This document shows positions 33,819 through 42,621 of a DNA stretch of 64,000 nucleotides, in pieces. This DNA comes from Lancefieldella sp. Marseille-Q7238 (lineage in GTDB: Bacteria > Actinomycetota > Coriobacteriia > Coriobacteriales > Atopobiaceae). The notes under the pieces are model-generated. The model saw only the letters and a program-made list of their open reading frames with translations, searched no databases and was not told where the DNA came from. Numbering within the stretch: the stretch's first letter is position 1; every line of letters begins with the position of its first letter. The position numbers and the translations under genes are program-made. Location of the stretch: assembly GCF_949152215.1 (NCBI RefSeq), contig NZ_OX424407.1, positions 310,001 to 374,000 of the forward strand, given 5' to 3'.

Positions 33819-35309
33819 TTACATATTTGCTTTGTTTACAATATATTTTGATAATTCATCAACACATTCTTCCTCATTCTCTATGATATATTTAACAACA
33901 ATATCTACTAAATCTTCGCGATCCTTTCTCATCGATTTAACTTCATTTATCAAAAAACCATATAGTGTTTTTCCATCGTTATCATTAACTTCAACCTCTT
34001 TAGTATATTGTTTCAATATTTCGTACAAAGGTCTTTTTTGGAATAAATATGTATCCAATATATTAAATAGTTTTTTATCTTTATTGTCTATTAGTTTAAA
34101 ATGCAGATACTTTTCTAAACTTGCTATTGGCAAAAAATCCATTTTTATGCCAGAATATTGTTTATGCGTTGAAATAAACTCTGGTACTCTCTCTTTAATA
34201 TCCCTATCAAGGACAATAGCTAACTTTGTACCCTTTTGCAAAAGATTAGATGTAGTAACATCATATGCCATTGTAATTGTATTAGTCCATCCACCTGTTG
34301 GAAGTACTTTAATTCGTATATTATTAGCTAATTGTTTTTCCAATAACAACCTTTCTATAATTAGTTTTGCTAAATCATCCTCTACAAGAATTACCATATC
34401 ATTCCCATAGCCATCATCACCATATAGATTTCGCGTCGCATAAGCAGGGTAACAAGGATTAGTAACCATAATAGAATCATCCAAAAATGAAGATATATAA
34501 TATATATTTTGAGCTTTAATTTCTCTCAATAAATCAATTGAATGCGTAGAGAAAAATATAGCTAATCCTAATTTTTCCGCTATTTCTTTTAAGAAAATAA
34601 CCAACCGCCTTAACGCGGATGAATGTAGTGCCAACTCTATCTCATCTAAAAAAACGATACAAGGTCTTCCATCGTTATGGTGTGTTCTTTTTTTAAAAAT
34701 ATATTCAAGTGATTGTAAAATGCTTAATAAAAGATTCTCTCCAGTAGACATTCTTGGTTGACTAATAAATTGATTTTTTCCTTTTTTTAGACAAAATGTT
34801 TTTCTTGTCAATCCCATTTTTTTTGCTGACTCTTTCTTTACTAAGAACAATTCTTTATAAAAATCCTCATCGTTCTTTAGAATTTGTCCCAAATTTTTAT
34901 ATATAAACTCTCGTGCGGGCAAAAGGTCATTTTCTTTCAATTTATCCAATTTATTTATTACCGAAATATTTGTATCCTTAAATCGATTGCCAAATACTAT
35001 ACTTCCCTCATAAAATCCGTTAATCCTCATACTACCCTTAGAAGAACTTGACCACGTTTTTCCATCACATACCCAGCTTCTTGTCGCTCCATTTAATTCA
35101 AAATTAATAGCAGCATCCTCTGGTCTCCCAAAAAACTCAATCATTGGCATCTGATAGAATACAGATGAAGCACATGAAATAAGAGTACTTTTACCCGAAC
35201 CATTTTCTCCGGTAATTGCATATATACCAGATTGTAATGGGAATCCAAAGTCTAATTGTTTTATCCCTTTAACATTTTGTATTTTCATCTCAAGAACTTG
35301 TTCATTCAT
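33819..35309 (-). CDS. OLD-like AAA ATPase with TOPRIM-type nuclease domain
   Basis: A 496-residue protein of the overcoming-lysogenization-defect kind. The ABC-type ATPase has Walker A GENGSGKS near residues 34-41, a signature-like RMSTGENLLLSIL near 186-198, Walker B VFLDE near 219-223 and STHS near 254-257. The C-terminal domain has an E-DD (VEDD near 309-312) and an LDRD (near 367-370) that fit TOPRIM acidic motifs. OLD-like proteins are DNA nucleases and often defence genes; no helicase, reverse transcriptase or other partner is adjacent, so it would be a single-gene system. AGGAAAA precedes the start. The gene is strongly AT-rich, so probably acquired. Confidence 0.75.
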   Translation of the reverse strand: MNEQVLEMKIQNVKGIKQLDFGFPLQSGIYAITGENGSGKSTLISCASSVFYQMPMIEFFGRPEDAAINFELNGATRSWVCDGKTWSSSSKGSMRINGFYEGSIVFGNRFKDTNISVINKLDKLKENDLLPAREFIYKNLGQILKNDEDFYKELFLVKKESAKKMGLTRKTFCLKKGKNQFISQPRMSTGENLLLSILQSLEYIFKKRTHHNDGRPCIVFLDEIELALHSSALRRLVIFLKEIAEKLGLAIFFSTHSIDLLREIKAQNIYYISSFLDDSIMVTNPCYPAYATRNLYGDDGYGNDMVILVEDDLAKLIIERLLLEKQLANNIRIKVLPTGGWTNTITMAYDVTTSNLLQKGTKLAIVLDRDIKERVPEFISTHKQYSGIKMDFLPIASLEKYLHFKLIDNKDKKLFNILDTYLFQKRPLYEILKQYTKEVEVNDNDGKTLYGFLINEVKSMRKDREDLVDIVVKYIIENEEECVDELSKYIVNKANM

Positions 35310-35417
35310 GTCTATTTTTCCTCATTTCTTTGTGTATTCTTTTTGTCTTTATTAATTTAAAATGAATTAACTATAATTTATATCCTGAGTTATTTGAGTT
35401 GGGGGTGCTGACATTTT

Positions 35418-36376
35418 TTAGATAGCCACACCCAACTCCTTTCTATACCGAAGAGGACTGAGCCCTCCGAGTGTTGATTTGATTCGATCTGTGCAGTACC
35501 AGCGAATATAACTGTCGATCTCATATTTTTACTCAGCAATCGAACTGCCTTACCAACTGCGGTTATAGAACATCTCGTTTTTAGATGTCCGAAGAAGCCT
35601 TCACAGGCAGCATTGTCTGGTGAACAGCCTTTTCTCGACATAGATCTTGTAAGTCCTGCGTCATCACCTATTTTGATCCATTCCGGCCATCGGTAATGAC
35701 ATCCCCGATCTGAATGAATAAAGGGTTTTTCTTCTGGATCCAGTGTGCTGATAGCATCTTTCAGCATTGCGTTTACCAGATTGGCATCAGGCGAGACTCC
35801 CCTCCTCCAACTGACGGGCATTCCATCAAAACAGTCAATGACAGGGGACAGATATACCTTCCCGGACGGAATGGAAAACTCTGTGATATCTGTGAGCCAC
35901 TTTTCATTCGGTTTATCCGCATGAAAATCACGATTAACGAGATTCTCCGGAGCTATGCTAAGTTCGCCCTGATAAGAGTTGTATTTACGTCTCCTGCGTA
36001 TCTTGACAACAAGGGATTCCTCCTTCATGATTCTGCGGACGATCTTTTCAGAAACGATTGTTCCCTTTCGCCTCAGAAGCTGATGGATTTTTCTGTATCC
36101 ATAAACACACCTATTGTCCTGAAAATCCTTGATGATTCGGCTCCGCAGTTCGCGGTATTTATCATCTGTTCGTAATGCAGCCTTCTGATAATAATAGCTG
36201 CTTCTGGGGATTTCCAACTTAAAGCAGAGTTTTGGCAGTGAGTATTTATTCTTCAGGGCACCGATGATCACTGCCTTCTCTCTGTTCCTGAGAACTGTCT
36301 GATCGACGCCGGGGTCTTTTTTTAAGACATGAATTGTTTCCTTCAGGATATCGATCTCCATCTGCATATCAAGCAT
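35418..36376 (-). pseudogene. IS3-family transposase orfB, frameshifted
   Basis: The DDE catalytic residues are visible: D in WLTDITEF, D in FIHSDRGCHY and E in AACEGFFGHLK. After that point the frame shifts; continuing the family sequence needs another frame (NEMFYNRSW, SYIRWYCTDRIKSTLGGLSP), which itself has two stop codons. Without these changes the protein would end at 35418. The N-terminal part (HVLKKDP, KYSLPKLCFKLEIPRSSYY) is intact. The gene is inactive. Confidence 0.85.
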
Positions 36377-36445
36377 CTTTTTCTTTCAGATTCTCAATAT
36401 TGTCCGCCGCCTGAAGATCGGAGGGAGTCGTTTTCTTTGCTTTTT

Positions 36446-36766
36446 TCATGTTGGACAGGTTCCTTTTTCTCTGTAAGACCGCAGCCATTTATATACAATG
36501 GACGCAGTGTATCCGATATCTTCTGCTATTAATCTTACAGGCTCGCCATCAATCAGACAACGACGAATTACCTGCTCCTTCAATTCGGCTGTTGCTTGCT
36601 TATGGTGTCGAACATGCGGCTTAGATAAATACTTCGGATACTTTTCAATCCAGTGATAAAGCATTGGATTTGAAGGATGTCCCAGGGTTTGGATGACCGT
36701 ATTTGCCGAGCCCGTTGCGCTATATAATGTCAGTGCGACGATAATCTGCTCCTTGGTGTACCTCAT
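36446..36766 (-). CDS. IS3-family orfA (helix-turn-helix protein)
   Basis: A 106-residue helix-turn-helix protein opening MRYTKEQIIVALTLYSATGSANTVIQTLG, which binds element ends. Its stop overlaps a short frame that leads to orfB, so the fused transposase would require frameshifting across AAAGAAAAAG near 36385-36395. It lacks a functional partner here. Confidence 0.75.
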   Translation of the reverse strand: MRYTKEQIIVALTLYSATGSANTVIQTLGHPSNPMLYHWIEKYPKYLSKPHVRHHKQATAELKEQVIRRCLIDGEPVRLIAEDIGYTASIVYKWLRSYREKGTCPT

Positions 36767-36809
36767 CTGTTCTCACAAGGGTATTATGGTGTCCAAGTTT
36801 TTGTCCGCA

Positions 36810-38239
36810 CGCCCAGCCTTCAAGTACCTTCTTGCTAAAAAGATAAGTTCCTTCGAGGGTGGTGGTGGCAGCGACTATATATCCGCTCTTACCAACGATA
36901 TATATTCGATTGAAACCTCCTATCTTGAAAAAATGTTTCTTCTTGCTGGAAAGTGCATAGCCTTTGTAATCGCACTCACCATGCTTTTTATACAAAGCAT
37001 TCCTCTTGTGATCGTCGCCATAATATCCTCTATTTTTCCTTTAGCGGTAAGTATCACTCGTCTTGGAGATCGCCTTGCCTCAGATCAAAAAGGTGCTTCC
37101 GATGGTGCAAGCACTTTTGTTGCTCAGATAAGCGATCTTATCAAAGGTTTCCCTCTCATTAAAAGTTTTGATGCAGGGTCTTCTGCACTGCGGCTTTTTA
37201 ATCTTGATAACGCAAATTTGGAGAAAGCAAAGCAGTGTTATCGCAAAACAGACCGTCTTATTATGATAGTAGGAACAGCAGCCTTTGATGTTTCTCAAGG
37301 AGCCGTATTAGGATTCGGCGCATATCTTTGCGCTACCAACCAAGGGGTCACTCCCGGCGGTATTCTTATGGCAGCACTTCTCATGGGCTATATTGGATTA
37401 CCCTTTGAAGAAGTCCCTCCTGTTCTCGCAGCTCGCAAAGCATCGTACAAACTTATCGACAAGCTTGCCGGTCTTCTCCAGAAGAAACCGAAGAGGAAGG
37501 TACTGCCAGTCTCTCATCAGTCACTGATGCCATTACCGTTAACAATGTAAGTTTTGGCTACGACAAAAACACGCCAGTTCTTAAAAACATCAGTATCACC
37601 TTTGGTGCTAAAAAGAGCTACGCTGTTGTTGGAGCCTCCGGATCCGGCAAATCAACTCTGCTTAACTTGCTCATGGGAGGCTATCCTACCTATACGGGCA
37701 CTATTTCCTACGACTCTCTTGAGCTCAAGACAATCACCAGAAAATCCCTCTATCAAAACGTATCACTGATACAACAGGAATGTTTCCTTTTTGACGCTTC
37801 AGTTAAAGATAATGTCACTATGTTTGGAGACTATCCCGATAACCTCATTATGGACGCCTGTAGGCGCGCGGGTCTCGCAGAATTTATCGAAAAGAACGGT
37901 CTTGATTACCGCTGCGGTGAAGGCGGATCCAGTCTTTCCGGTGGAGAGCGTCAGAGGGTCTGCATAGCCAGAAGCCTGCTCAAAGGTTCAAAAGTGCTCC
38001 TTCTTGATGAGGCTACTTCTGCCCTTGATCATGCGACTGCCGATCAAATTATTAACTCAATTGCAAACCTCACAGATACCACTCGCATCGTAGTCACTCA
38101 CAGCTTGGAAGAAATGCAGCTCAAAAAATTTGACGAGATTCTGGTGATGAAGGACGGCCGCCTCGTTGAGAAGGGCACCTTTGACGAGCTCATGGCCCAC
38201 GACGATTACTTTAAGGCTCTCTACACCCTTGAGCAGTAG
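36810..38239 (+). pseudogene. ABC exporter remnant (permease-ATPase fusion), 5' truncated and frameshifted
   Basis: The frame begins at the IS end in the middle of the permease (about 100 N-terminal residues including the first helices are missing) and continues through SDYISALTNDIYSIE and further helices. Near 37480 one base is missing; the frame moves on to a complete ATPase with GASGSGKST, LSGGERQR and LLLDEATSALD. The shift falls where the sequence would read LL-EETEEEG if restored. A truncated protein could still start at 36786, but a functional exporter is unlikely. tcdA follows at once. Confidence 0.85.
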
Positions 38240-38299
38240 GATAAAACTGTACGCTTAAAAGGTATACTAAGCCGCAGTTATTTCTACCCAAGGAGACCT

Positions 38300-39049
38300 A
38301 TGGCAGAGCAGATCCCAAACGCAACGGCACGGCTTGAGCTGATACTCGGACACGAACGCCTTGCTCGCCTTCAAAACGCCCGCGTCATGGTGCTTGGCCT
38401 TGGAGGCGTCGGGTCAAATTGCGTAGAAGCACTTGCGCGCGGAGGGATTGGCCACTTTGTACTGGTAGACGCTGATACCGTGGAAGCAAGTAATCTCAAC
38501 CGGCAGGCCATTGCCTTTGTGCATACCTTGGGACAAAGAAAGACGGATGCCACCCGTAACCTCATTTTAGACATCAATCCCGCCGCTGAAGTGAAGACCC
38601 TTGATGCGTTCCTTCTCAAAGACAACACGTCTACGCTGCTTGATACACTTCCCCGTCCCGACGTACTCGTGGATGCCATCGATACCGTATCTGCAAAGCT
38701 TGTGGCAGCCCGCTGGGCGCAAGATGCCGGTATCTATTTTATTTCCAGCATGGGAGGCGCCAACAAGATACATCCCGAATTGCTTAAGGTCTCCATGCTC
38801 TCCCAAACTCATGATGATGCCTTGGCGCGCATTATGCGCAAAGAATCTCGCAAGCGCGGTCTGAGCGATTTTCGCGTGGTATATTCGCCCGAACCGGCAC
38901 GAGAGGTTCTCGCACCTAAAGACGCTGAAGGCAAGGCCGCGCAACTTGGTACCATGTCCTATATTCCACCCATCATGGGCCAGCTGATTGCAAGCAATGT
39001 CATCTTGCATCTAACGGGCCTGAACCAAAGCGAGGAGAATCGTGTATAA
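38300..39049 (+). CDS. tcdA: tRNA threonylcarbamoyladenosine dehydratase (TcdA-like)
   Basis: A 249-residue E1-like adenylating enzyme of the ThiF/HesA family. TcdA cyclises N6-threonylcarbamoyladenosine at position 37 of tRNAs to ct6A. Marks are VLGLGGVGSNCVEALARGG near residues 32-50 for ATP binding, VDADTVEASNLNRQ with the conserved Asp and Arg, and LVDAIDTVSAK. AAGGAGACC precedes the ATG. Its stop overlaps the TatD start by 8 bases. I favour TcdA over a generic ThiF by length and the SSMGGANKIHPE stretch. Confidence 0.87.
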   Translation: MAEQIPNATARLELILGHERLARLQNARVMVLGLGGVGSNCVEALARGGIGHFVLVDADTVEASNLNRQAIAFVHTLGQRKTDATRNLILDINPAAEVKTLDAFLLKDNTSTLLDTLPRPDVLVDAIDTVSAKLVAARWAQDAGIYFISSMGGANKIHPELLKVSMLSQTHDDALARIMRKESRKRGLSDFRVVYSPEPAREVLAPKDAEGKAAQLGTMSYIPPIMGQLIASNVILHLTGLNQSEENRV

Positions 39050-39884
39050 CGAACCCCCAACCTCTCAAAGCAGCACCTTGCCTGCTCAAGACATTGCCGC
39101 ACTTGATTACTTCGACGCTCACGTGCACTTGGATCTTATGCCTACCGCAGGTGAGGTGGCGAGAAGTGCCTCGTCTCATAACTTCGGCTTCTTTTCCTGT
39201 GGGGTCTCTCCTACCGATTTTTCCAACAGTACCAAAACACTCACCGGTAGAGCCAACCAACCAACCGCACCGGGAATCCGTATTGGCATAGGAGCACATC
39301 CGTGGTGGATTGCGGATGGTCGGGTGAGTAAAGCTGATATAGAAATGATGCTCGACACCATATCTGACGTGCGCTTTATTGGTGAGATTGGCTTGGATTT
39401 CTCTTCTCGCTTCAATGACGTTGAAGTGCGGAAGCGCCAGCTTCAGGCATTCAAAGGCATCTGCCTCGCGGCGGCGCACGCATCTTCCGACGATGCGCCG
39501 AAAGTGCTCTCCATCCATACGGTCAAAAGCGCTGATACCGTGCTCGATGTGCTGGAAGAAACCAAAGCGCTTACAAGGTGTCGTGCCGTTTTCCACTGGT
39601 TCAGCGGCTCCTCAGACCAGCTGCAACGCGCCATCAAAGCCGGCTGCTGGTTTTCCGTTGGCGAGCAGAGCCTCAAGACTGGTAAAGGTCGCGAGTACGC
39701 AAAGGTCTACCCTGCGCATCGTCTGCTTACGGAAACAGATTTGCCCTCATCCAAGCAGCCGGCATGCAGCCTTGAAGATCTTCTCGCCAGCCTGAAACGA
39801 ACCTGTAAAGGATTGAGCAAAGCGCGCGGATATGACGTGCGTCCGGAGGCGGTTGCAAACGCCGCAGCCCTTTTTGACGCGTAA
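39042..39884 (+). CDS. TatD family hydrolase
   Basis: A 280-residue metal-dependent hydrolase of the TatD/deoxyribonuclease group. Metal ligands appear as HVHLD near residues 26-30, EIGLD near 113-117, H in LSIHTVKS, H in VFHWFSGS and D in TETDLPSS. TatD proteins have DNase or proofreading roles but the substrate here is unknown. GTG start preceded by GAGGAG, overlapping tcdA. The two genes are a translationally coupled pair. Confidence 0.87.
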   Translation: MYNEPPTSQSSTLPAQDIAALDYFDAHVHLDLMPTAGEVARSASSHNFGFFSCGVSPTDFSNSTKTLTGRANQPTAPGIRIGIGAHPWWIADGRVSKADIEMMLDTISDVRFIGEIGLDFSSRFNDVEVRKRQLQAFKGICLAAAHASSDDAPKVLSIHTVKSADTVLDVLEETKALTRCRAVFHWFSGSSDQLQRAIKAGCWFSVGEQSLKTGKGREYAKVYPAHRLLTETDLPSSKQPACSLEDLLASLKRTCKGLSKARGYDVRPEAVANAAALFDA

Positions 39885-39900
39885 GTGCTAAAGTTTACGC

Positions 39901-41046
39901 ATGAGAAAACTGCGCAAAACAACTCCCCCGCGGAGCTTTATCACCAATCGAAGCCCGCTTCCCGGCGCCATGCTCGCCAGTTCATCCGACGAGCTGGGAC
40001 TTGCCCTTGATGACGTGGTGCTTGTCTTTGCCTGCAGCGACAACTTTGTGCCATACCTCTCCGTTGCCGTACAGTCCATTATTGAGACCGCCAGCGCCGA
40101 GCGTAACTATGACGTCATCGTTCTCACGCGCGACCTCTCTCCCACCAGCATGATTACTCTGACACGACAGTGCCAGGTAACGCCCAATGTGGGCATCGGG
40201 TTTTTAGACGTTGACGCGGCTCTGGGCGATATTGAACTTCCCCATCACGGGCACTTTCGTCCCGAGACCTATTTCCGCCTCTTGGCTCCGTCTCTTCTGC
40301 CTAACGTTGCTAAGGCTATCTACCTCGATTCCGACCTTGTCGTCAACCACGATATCGCAGAGCTTTATGACATCGACGTTACGGGATACCTCGTAGCGGC
40401 AACGCGCGACGCCGACACTATCGGTCAGATTGACGGCTACGATTCAACCGTGGGGCCGTATCTCAAACATGAGCTTGGCATGAACGACCCGCACGACTAC
40501 TTCCAGGCCGGGGTCATTCTGATGAACCTTGCCGAAATTCGCGTCTCCATTGCACCCGAAGAGTTTCTCAAGGTTGCCACCATGCGCAACTGGCGCTGGC
40601 TTGATCAGGATGTGTTAAATCGGTTGATTAATGGACACTACCTGCGCATTCCCATGAAGTGGAACTATCTTGCAGACTGGCAGTTCTTGCGCCGCACGCA
40701 CATTGTGGCACAGGCTCCAAAAGACGTTCGCGATGAATACGACGAAGCTCGCAAAGATCTCTGCATCGTACATTACGCCGGACCCGACAACCGCCCCTGG
40801 CTGTATCCCAACTCCGACCTAGCAGGACTCTTTTGGTTCTACGCACGTCGTTCTCCTTATCTTGAAGAACTTCGTTCGCAGCTGGAAGAGTCGAGAAGAA
40901 CCGCCAAGGGCCTTGCACACCGTGTTCAGTCGGGCGTTATCTTCCGCGGCATCCTGCCGTTGTTTGACCGCGTCTGTCCGCCGGGTTCGACGGCGCGCGT
41001 GCGCGTCATCGACACCTACGGCAAGCTCGGCGGCAGCAATCTGTAA
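39901..41046 (+). CDS. Family 8 glycosyltransferase
   Basis: A 381-residue GT8 protein, a group using UDP-glucose or UDP-galactose to extend surface glycans such as lipooligosaccharide cores or glycoproteins. The DxD motif is in AIYLDSDLVV (near residue 140), with the nucleotide region FACSDNFVPYLSVAVQSI at the start of the domain and the C-terminal HYAGPDNRPWLYP. The first 30 residues are basic and may be unstructured. It follows TatD after 16 bases with a weak ribosome site. The donor sugar is not resolved. Confidence 0.85.
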   Translation: MRKLRKTTPPRSFITNRSPLPGAMLASSSDELGLALDDVVLVFACSDNFVPYLSVAVQSIIETASAERNYDVIVLTRDLSPTSMITLTRQCQVTPNVGIGFLDVDAALGDIELPHHGHFRPETYFRLLAPSLLPNVAKAIYLDSDLVVNHDIAELYDIDVTGYLVAATRDADTIGQIDGYDSTVGPYLKHELGMNDPHDYFQAGVILMNLAEIRVSIAPEEFLKVATMRNWRWLDQDVLNRLINGHYLRIPMKWNYLADWQFLRRTHIVAQAPKDVRDEYDEARKDLCIVHYAGPDNRPWLYPNSDLAGLFWFYARRSPYLEELRSQLEESRRTAKGLAHRVQSGVIFRGILPLFDRVCPPGSTARVRVIDTYGKLGGSNL

Positions 41047-41101
41047 AGCGCGCCGGGTGGCGCCGGCTTTGCCGCAGGTCAAGTGGTGCGGCTTGCGGCT
41101 A

Positions 41102-41164
41102 GCGCAGCAGGTCTGGCGGCGTGACTCGTGGCGTGACTGGCGCAGCAGGTCTGGCGGCGTGACT
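41102..41164. repeat. Perfect 25-bp repeat after the GT8 gene, period 38
   Basis: Copies at 41102-41126 and 41140-41164 are identical and share GCGCAGCAGGTCTGGCGGCG. They lie 55 bases beyond the GT8 stop and do not include it. Confidence 0.92.
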
Positions 41165-41226
41165 AATGCGTTTACCTGCAGCGATTCTGCACATGCGCCG
41201 GAGAAGTACCGGTGTTTCTCGTACTT

Positions 41227-41259
41227 CCTAAGTTCTTCTCGCCGCGAAAAGAACTTAGG
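41227..41259. repeat. 11-bp perfect inverted repeat
   Basis: CCTAAGTTCTT at 41227-41237 pairs with 41249-41259; the loop begins with part of the TTCTCGCC octamer. No T run follows, so it is a structural or protein-binding site rather than a proven terminator. Confidence 0.7.
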
Positions 41260-41278
41260 GGCGATATCTCTATGTGAT

Positions 41279-41401
41279 TTCCAAAAAAGTGCATGAGTTG
41301 TGATATGAAAACTCCTAAAAAAGGCATCAGTTGTGATAAATCCCCTAAAAATGCCATGAGTTGTGAAGTATTTTTATCACAACTGTGGCACTTTTTTGGA
41401 A
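41279..41401. repeat. 123-bp palindromic repeat element, copy 2
   Basis: Same architecture and 122 of 123 bases as 17949-18071; the single difference (A here at 41293, G in copy 1 at 17963) lies just inside the left arm. The flanks of the two copies are unrelated, so the element, not a larger duplication, is what repeats. Confidence 0.95.
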
Positions 41402-41513
41402 ACACTTCGAAGCCGCACCTTAGGGCCGCGTGAAACTGCACTTCAAAGCCGCATGGTACGAAGCCACAAAGCCACAAATGCAAGCGAAAGAGCCCGCTGT
41501 GGATGCCACGCCG

Positions 41514-42500
41514 CTAGAGCTGATTTCTCGCAAAATGATTTCTCGCAAAAAGCTCCCAAAATGCAACAGCACTTGACGCAGCGACATTGAGCGAATCAAC
41601 TTCGTGCGCCATAGGAATAATGGCAGCCCGGTCGCAGGCCTCAATGGTATGCTGGTCAAGCCCGTAGCCTTCCGAGCCAAAGAACAACGCATGCTTTTCT
41701 GACGCAGAGCACTTGATGTCCGTCAAAGGCGCCGCCGTATCGCTCAGTGCCAGCGCTGTGGCGACAAACCCCTCCGCATGAAGCGCTTGCATAAGGCCAT
41801 CGACCCAAAGCTCCTCTGGAACCTGCGCCCACGGAACCTGAAATACCGTACCCATTGACACGCGAATCGCTCGCCTGGAAAGATGGTCAGCGCAACGCGG
41901 CGCCAGCAAAACTGCATCTACATTAAGCGCTGCGGCATTTCTAAAGATTGCCCCAACGTTGCTTACATCCACAAGATTCTCAAGCACTGCAATCGAGCGC
42001 GCGCCCGTTATCGCCTCATCCACGGCAAGGCCGGCGGGACGGCGCATAGCAGCCAACAATCCGCGTATGACGTCATAGCCCGTCAGCTTTTCAAGCTCAT
42101 CTGAAGGGAGTACAAAAAGCAGCACAGGAGCGCTCGCGTTGGTCACTTCTAAGAGAGCACCGCTCTGCCCGCCGACTGAAGCGTCGCCGCTCGGCTCGCA
42201 AGCTGCAATGCCCACACAAGCCTCGCAAACTGCAACAGCACCGCCATCCTCGCCCGCGCAAACCCATCCGATAGACTCCAAAAGTCTTCGGGCAGTCTCA
42301 AGATGTGCAGTATCTGTAAGTAAATTGTATGGAGTCATGCCTTGTTTGAGCGCAACCTCAACCACAAGCGGCGTCTCGCAAATGACGACCGCTCGAGCCG
42401 GATCAAGACGACTGCGCAGTTGATTGGCGGTAAGATGGGAATAGACCGTCAGCCGAGAATCGTCAAATGATTTCAGCTGCTTTATGACAAAAGACCCCAT
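41514..42500 (-). CDS. TrmH/SpoU-family RNA 2'-O-methyltransferase
   Basis: A 328-residue SPOUT-class methyltransferase. The C-terminal catalytic part has NLVDVSNVGAIFRNAAAL (motif 1, with NxGxxxR-type signature), FFGSEGYGL (motif 2) and IPMAHEVDSLNVAASSAVA (motif 3). The N-terminal region probably binds RNA, with an insertion of small residues near 110-130. GGAGATGGAGC precedes the start. The last codons repeat (FARNHFARNQL), from a perfect 15-bp duplication of the DNA. Whether tRNA or rRNA is the substrate is open. Confidence 0.88.
   Translation of the reverse strand: MGSFVIKQLKSFDDSRLTVYSHLTANQLRSRLDPARAVVICETPLVVEVALKQGMTPYNLLTDTAHLETARRLLESIGWVCAGEDGGAVAVCEACVGIAACEPSGDASVGGQSGALLEVTNASAPVLLFVLPSDELEKLTGYDVIRGLLAAMRRPAGLAVDEAITGARSIAVLENLVDVSNVGAIFRNAAALNVDAVLLAPRCADHLSRRAIRVSMGTVFQVPWAQVPEELWVDGLMQALHAEGFVATALALSDTAAPLTDIKCSASEKHALFFGSEGYGLDQHTIEACDRAAIIPMAHEVDSLNVAASSAVAFWELFARNHFARNQL
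41521..41550. repeat. Perfect 15-bp in-frame duplication at the 3' end of the methyltransferase gene
   Basis: TGATTTCTCGCAAAA occurs at 41521-41535 and again at 41536-41550. The stop codon (41514-41516) lies four bases beyond. The multiple of three keeps the frame, adding five residues. Confidence 0.95.
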
Positions 42501-42621
42501 GCTCCATCTCCAAAGAATTTTTTCGCACTTTCCCGCATATATGCCGTAAAATAAAACATTGGTGCGACCTTCAACGCAAACGTACCATAACCATCAAGAA
42601 TGACGCTAGACAGGAGCGCGC

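Larger units (their letters stand above)
35406..36809 (-). mobile_element. Decayed IS3-family insertion sequence
   Basis: About 1.4 kb bounded by imperfect inverted ends (TGCTGACATTTTTT at 35406 versus TGCGGACAAAAACT read inward from 36809). It carries orfA and a DDE transposase orfB with the -1 or overlap junction usual for IS3. The orfB frame is broken, so it cannot move itself. No target duplication is obvious at the ends. The right end cuts into an ABC transporter gene and the left side abuts the OLD-like gene region, so it likely mediated rearrangement. Confidence 0.75.
41047..41513. other. Noncoding stretch with repeats and hairpins
   Basis: Between the GT8 gene and the methyltransferase gene I see no credible gene. 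It holds a perfect 25-bp repeat (41102, 41140), a 7-bp hairpin (41203-41227), an 11-bp hairpin (41227-41259), the second 123-bp element (41279-41401) and short GAAGCC-type repeats (41405-41480). Frames here appear to come from the repeat. Confidence 0.8.

Noticed and set aside
36385-36395. IS3 as a complete, active element
   Set aside because: orfB is frameshifted after the third catalytic residue and its true C-terminal frame has two stop codons.
37470-37560. Programmed frameshifting in the ABC exporter gene
   Set aside because: The gene is also truncated at its 5' end by the IS and no slippery heptamer with a downstream structure is evident, so decay is the simpler explanation.
33250-38239. 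Prophage
   Set aside because: No integrase, capsid, portal or lysis genes; the island is an OLD-like gene plus IS and a broken ABC gene only.
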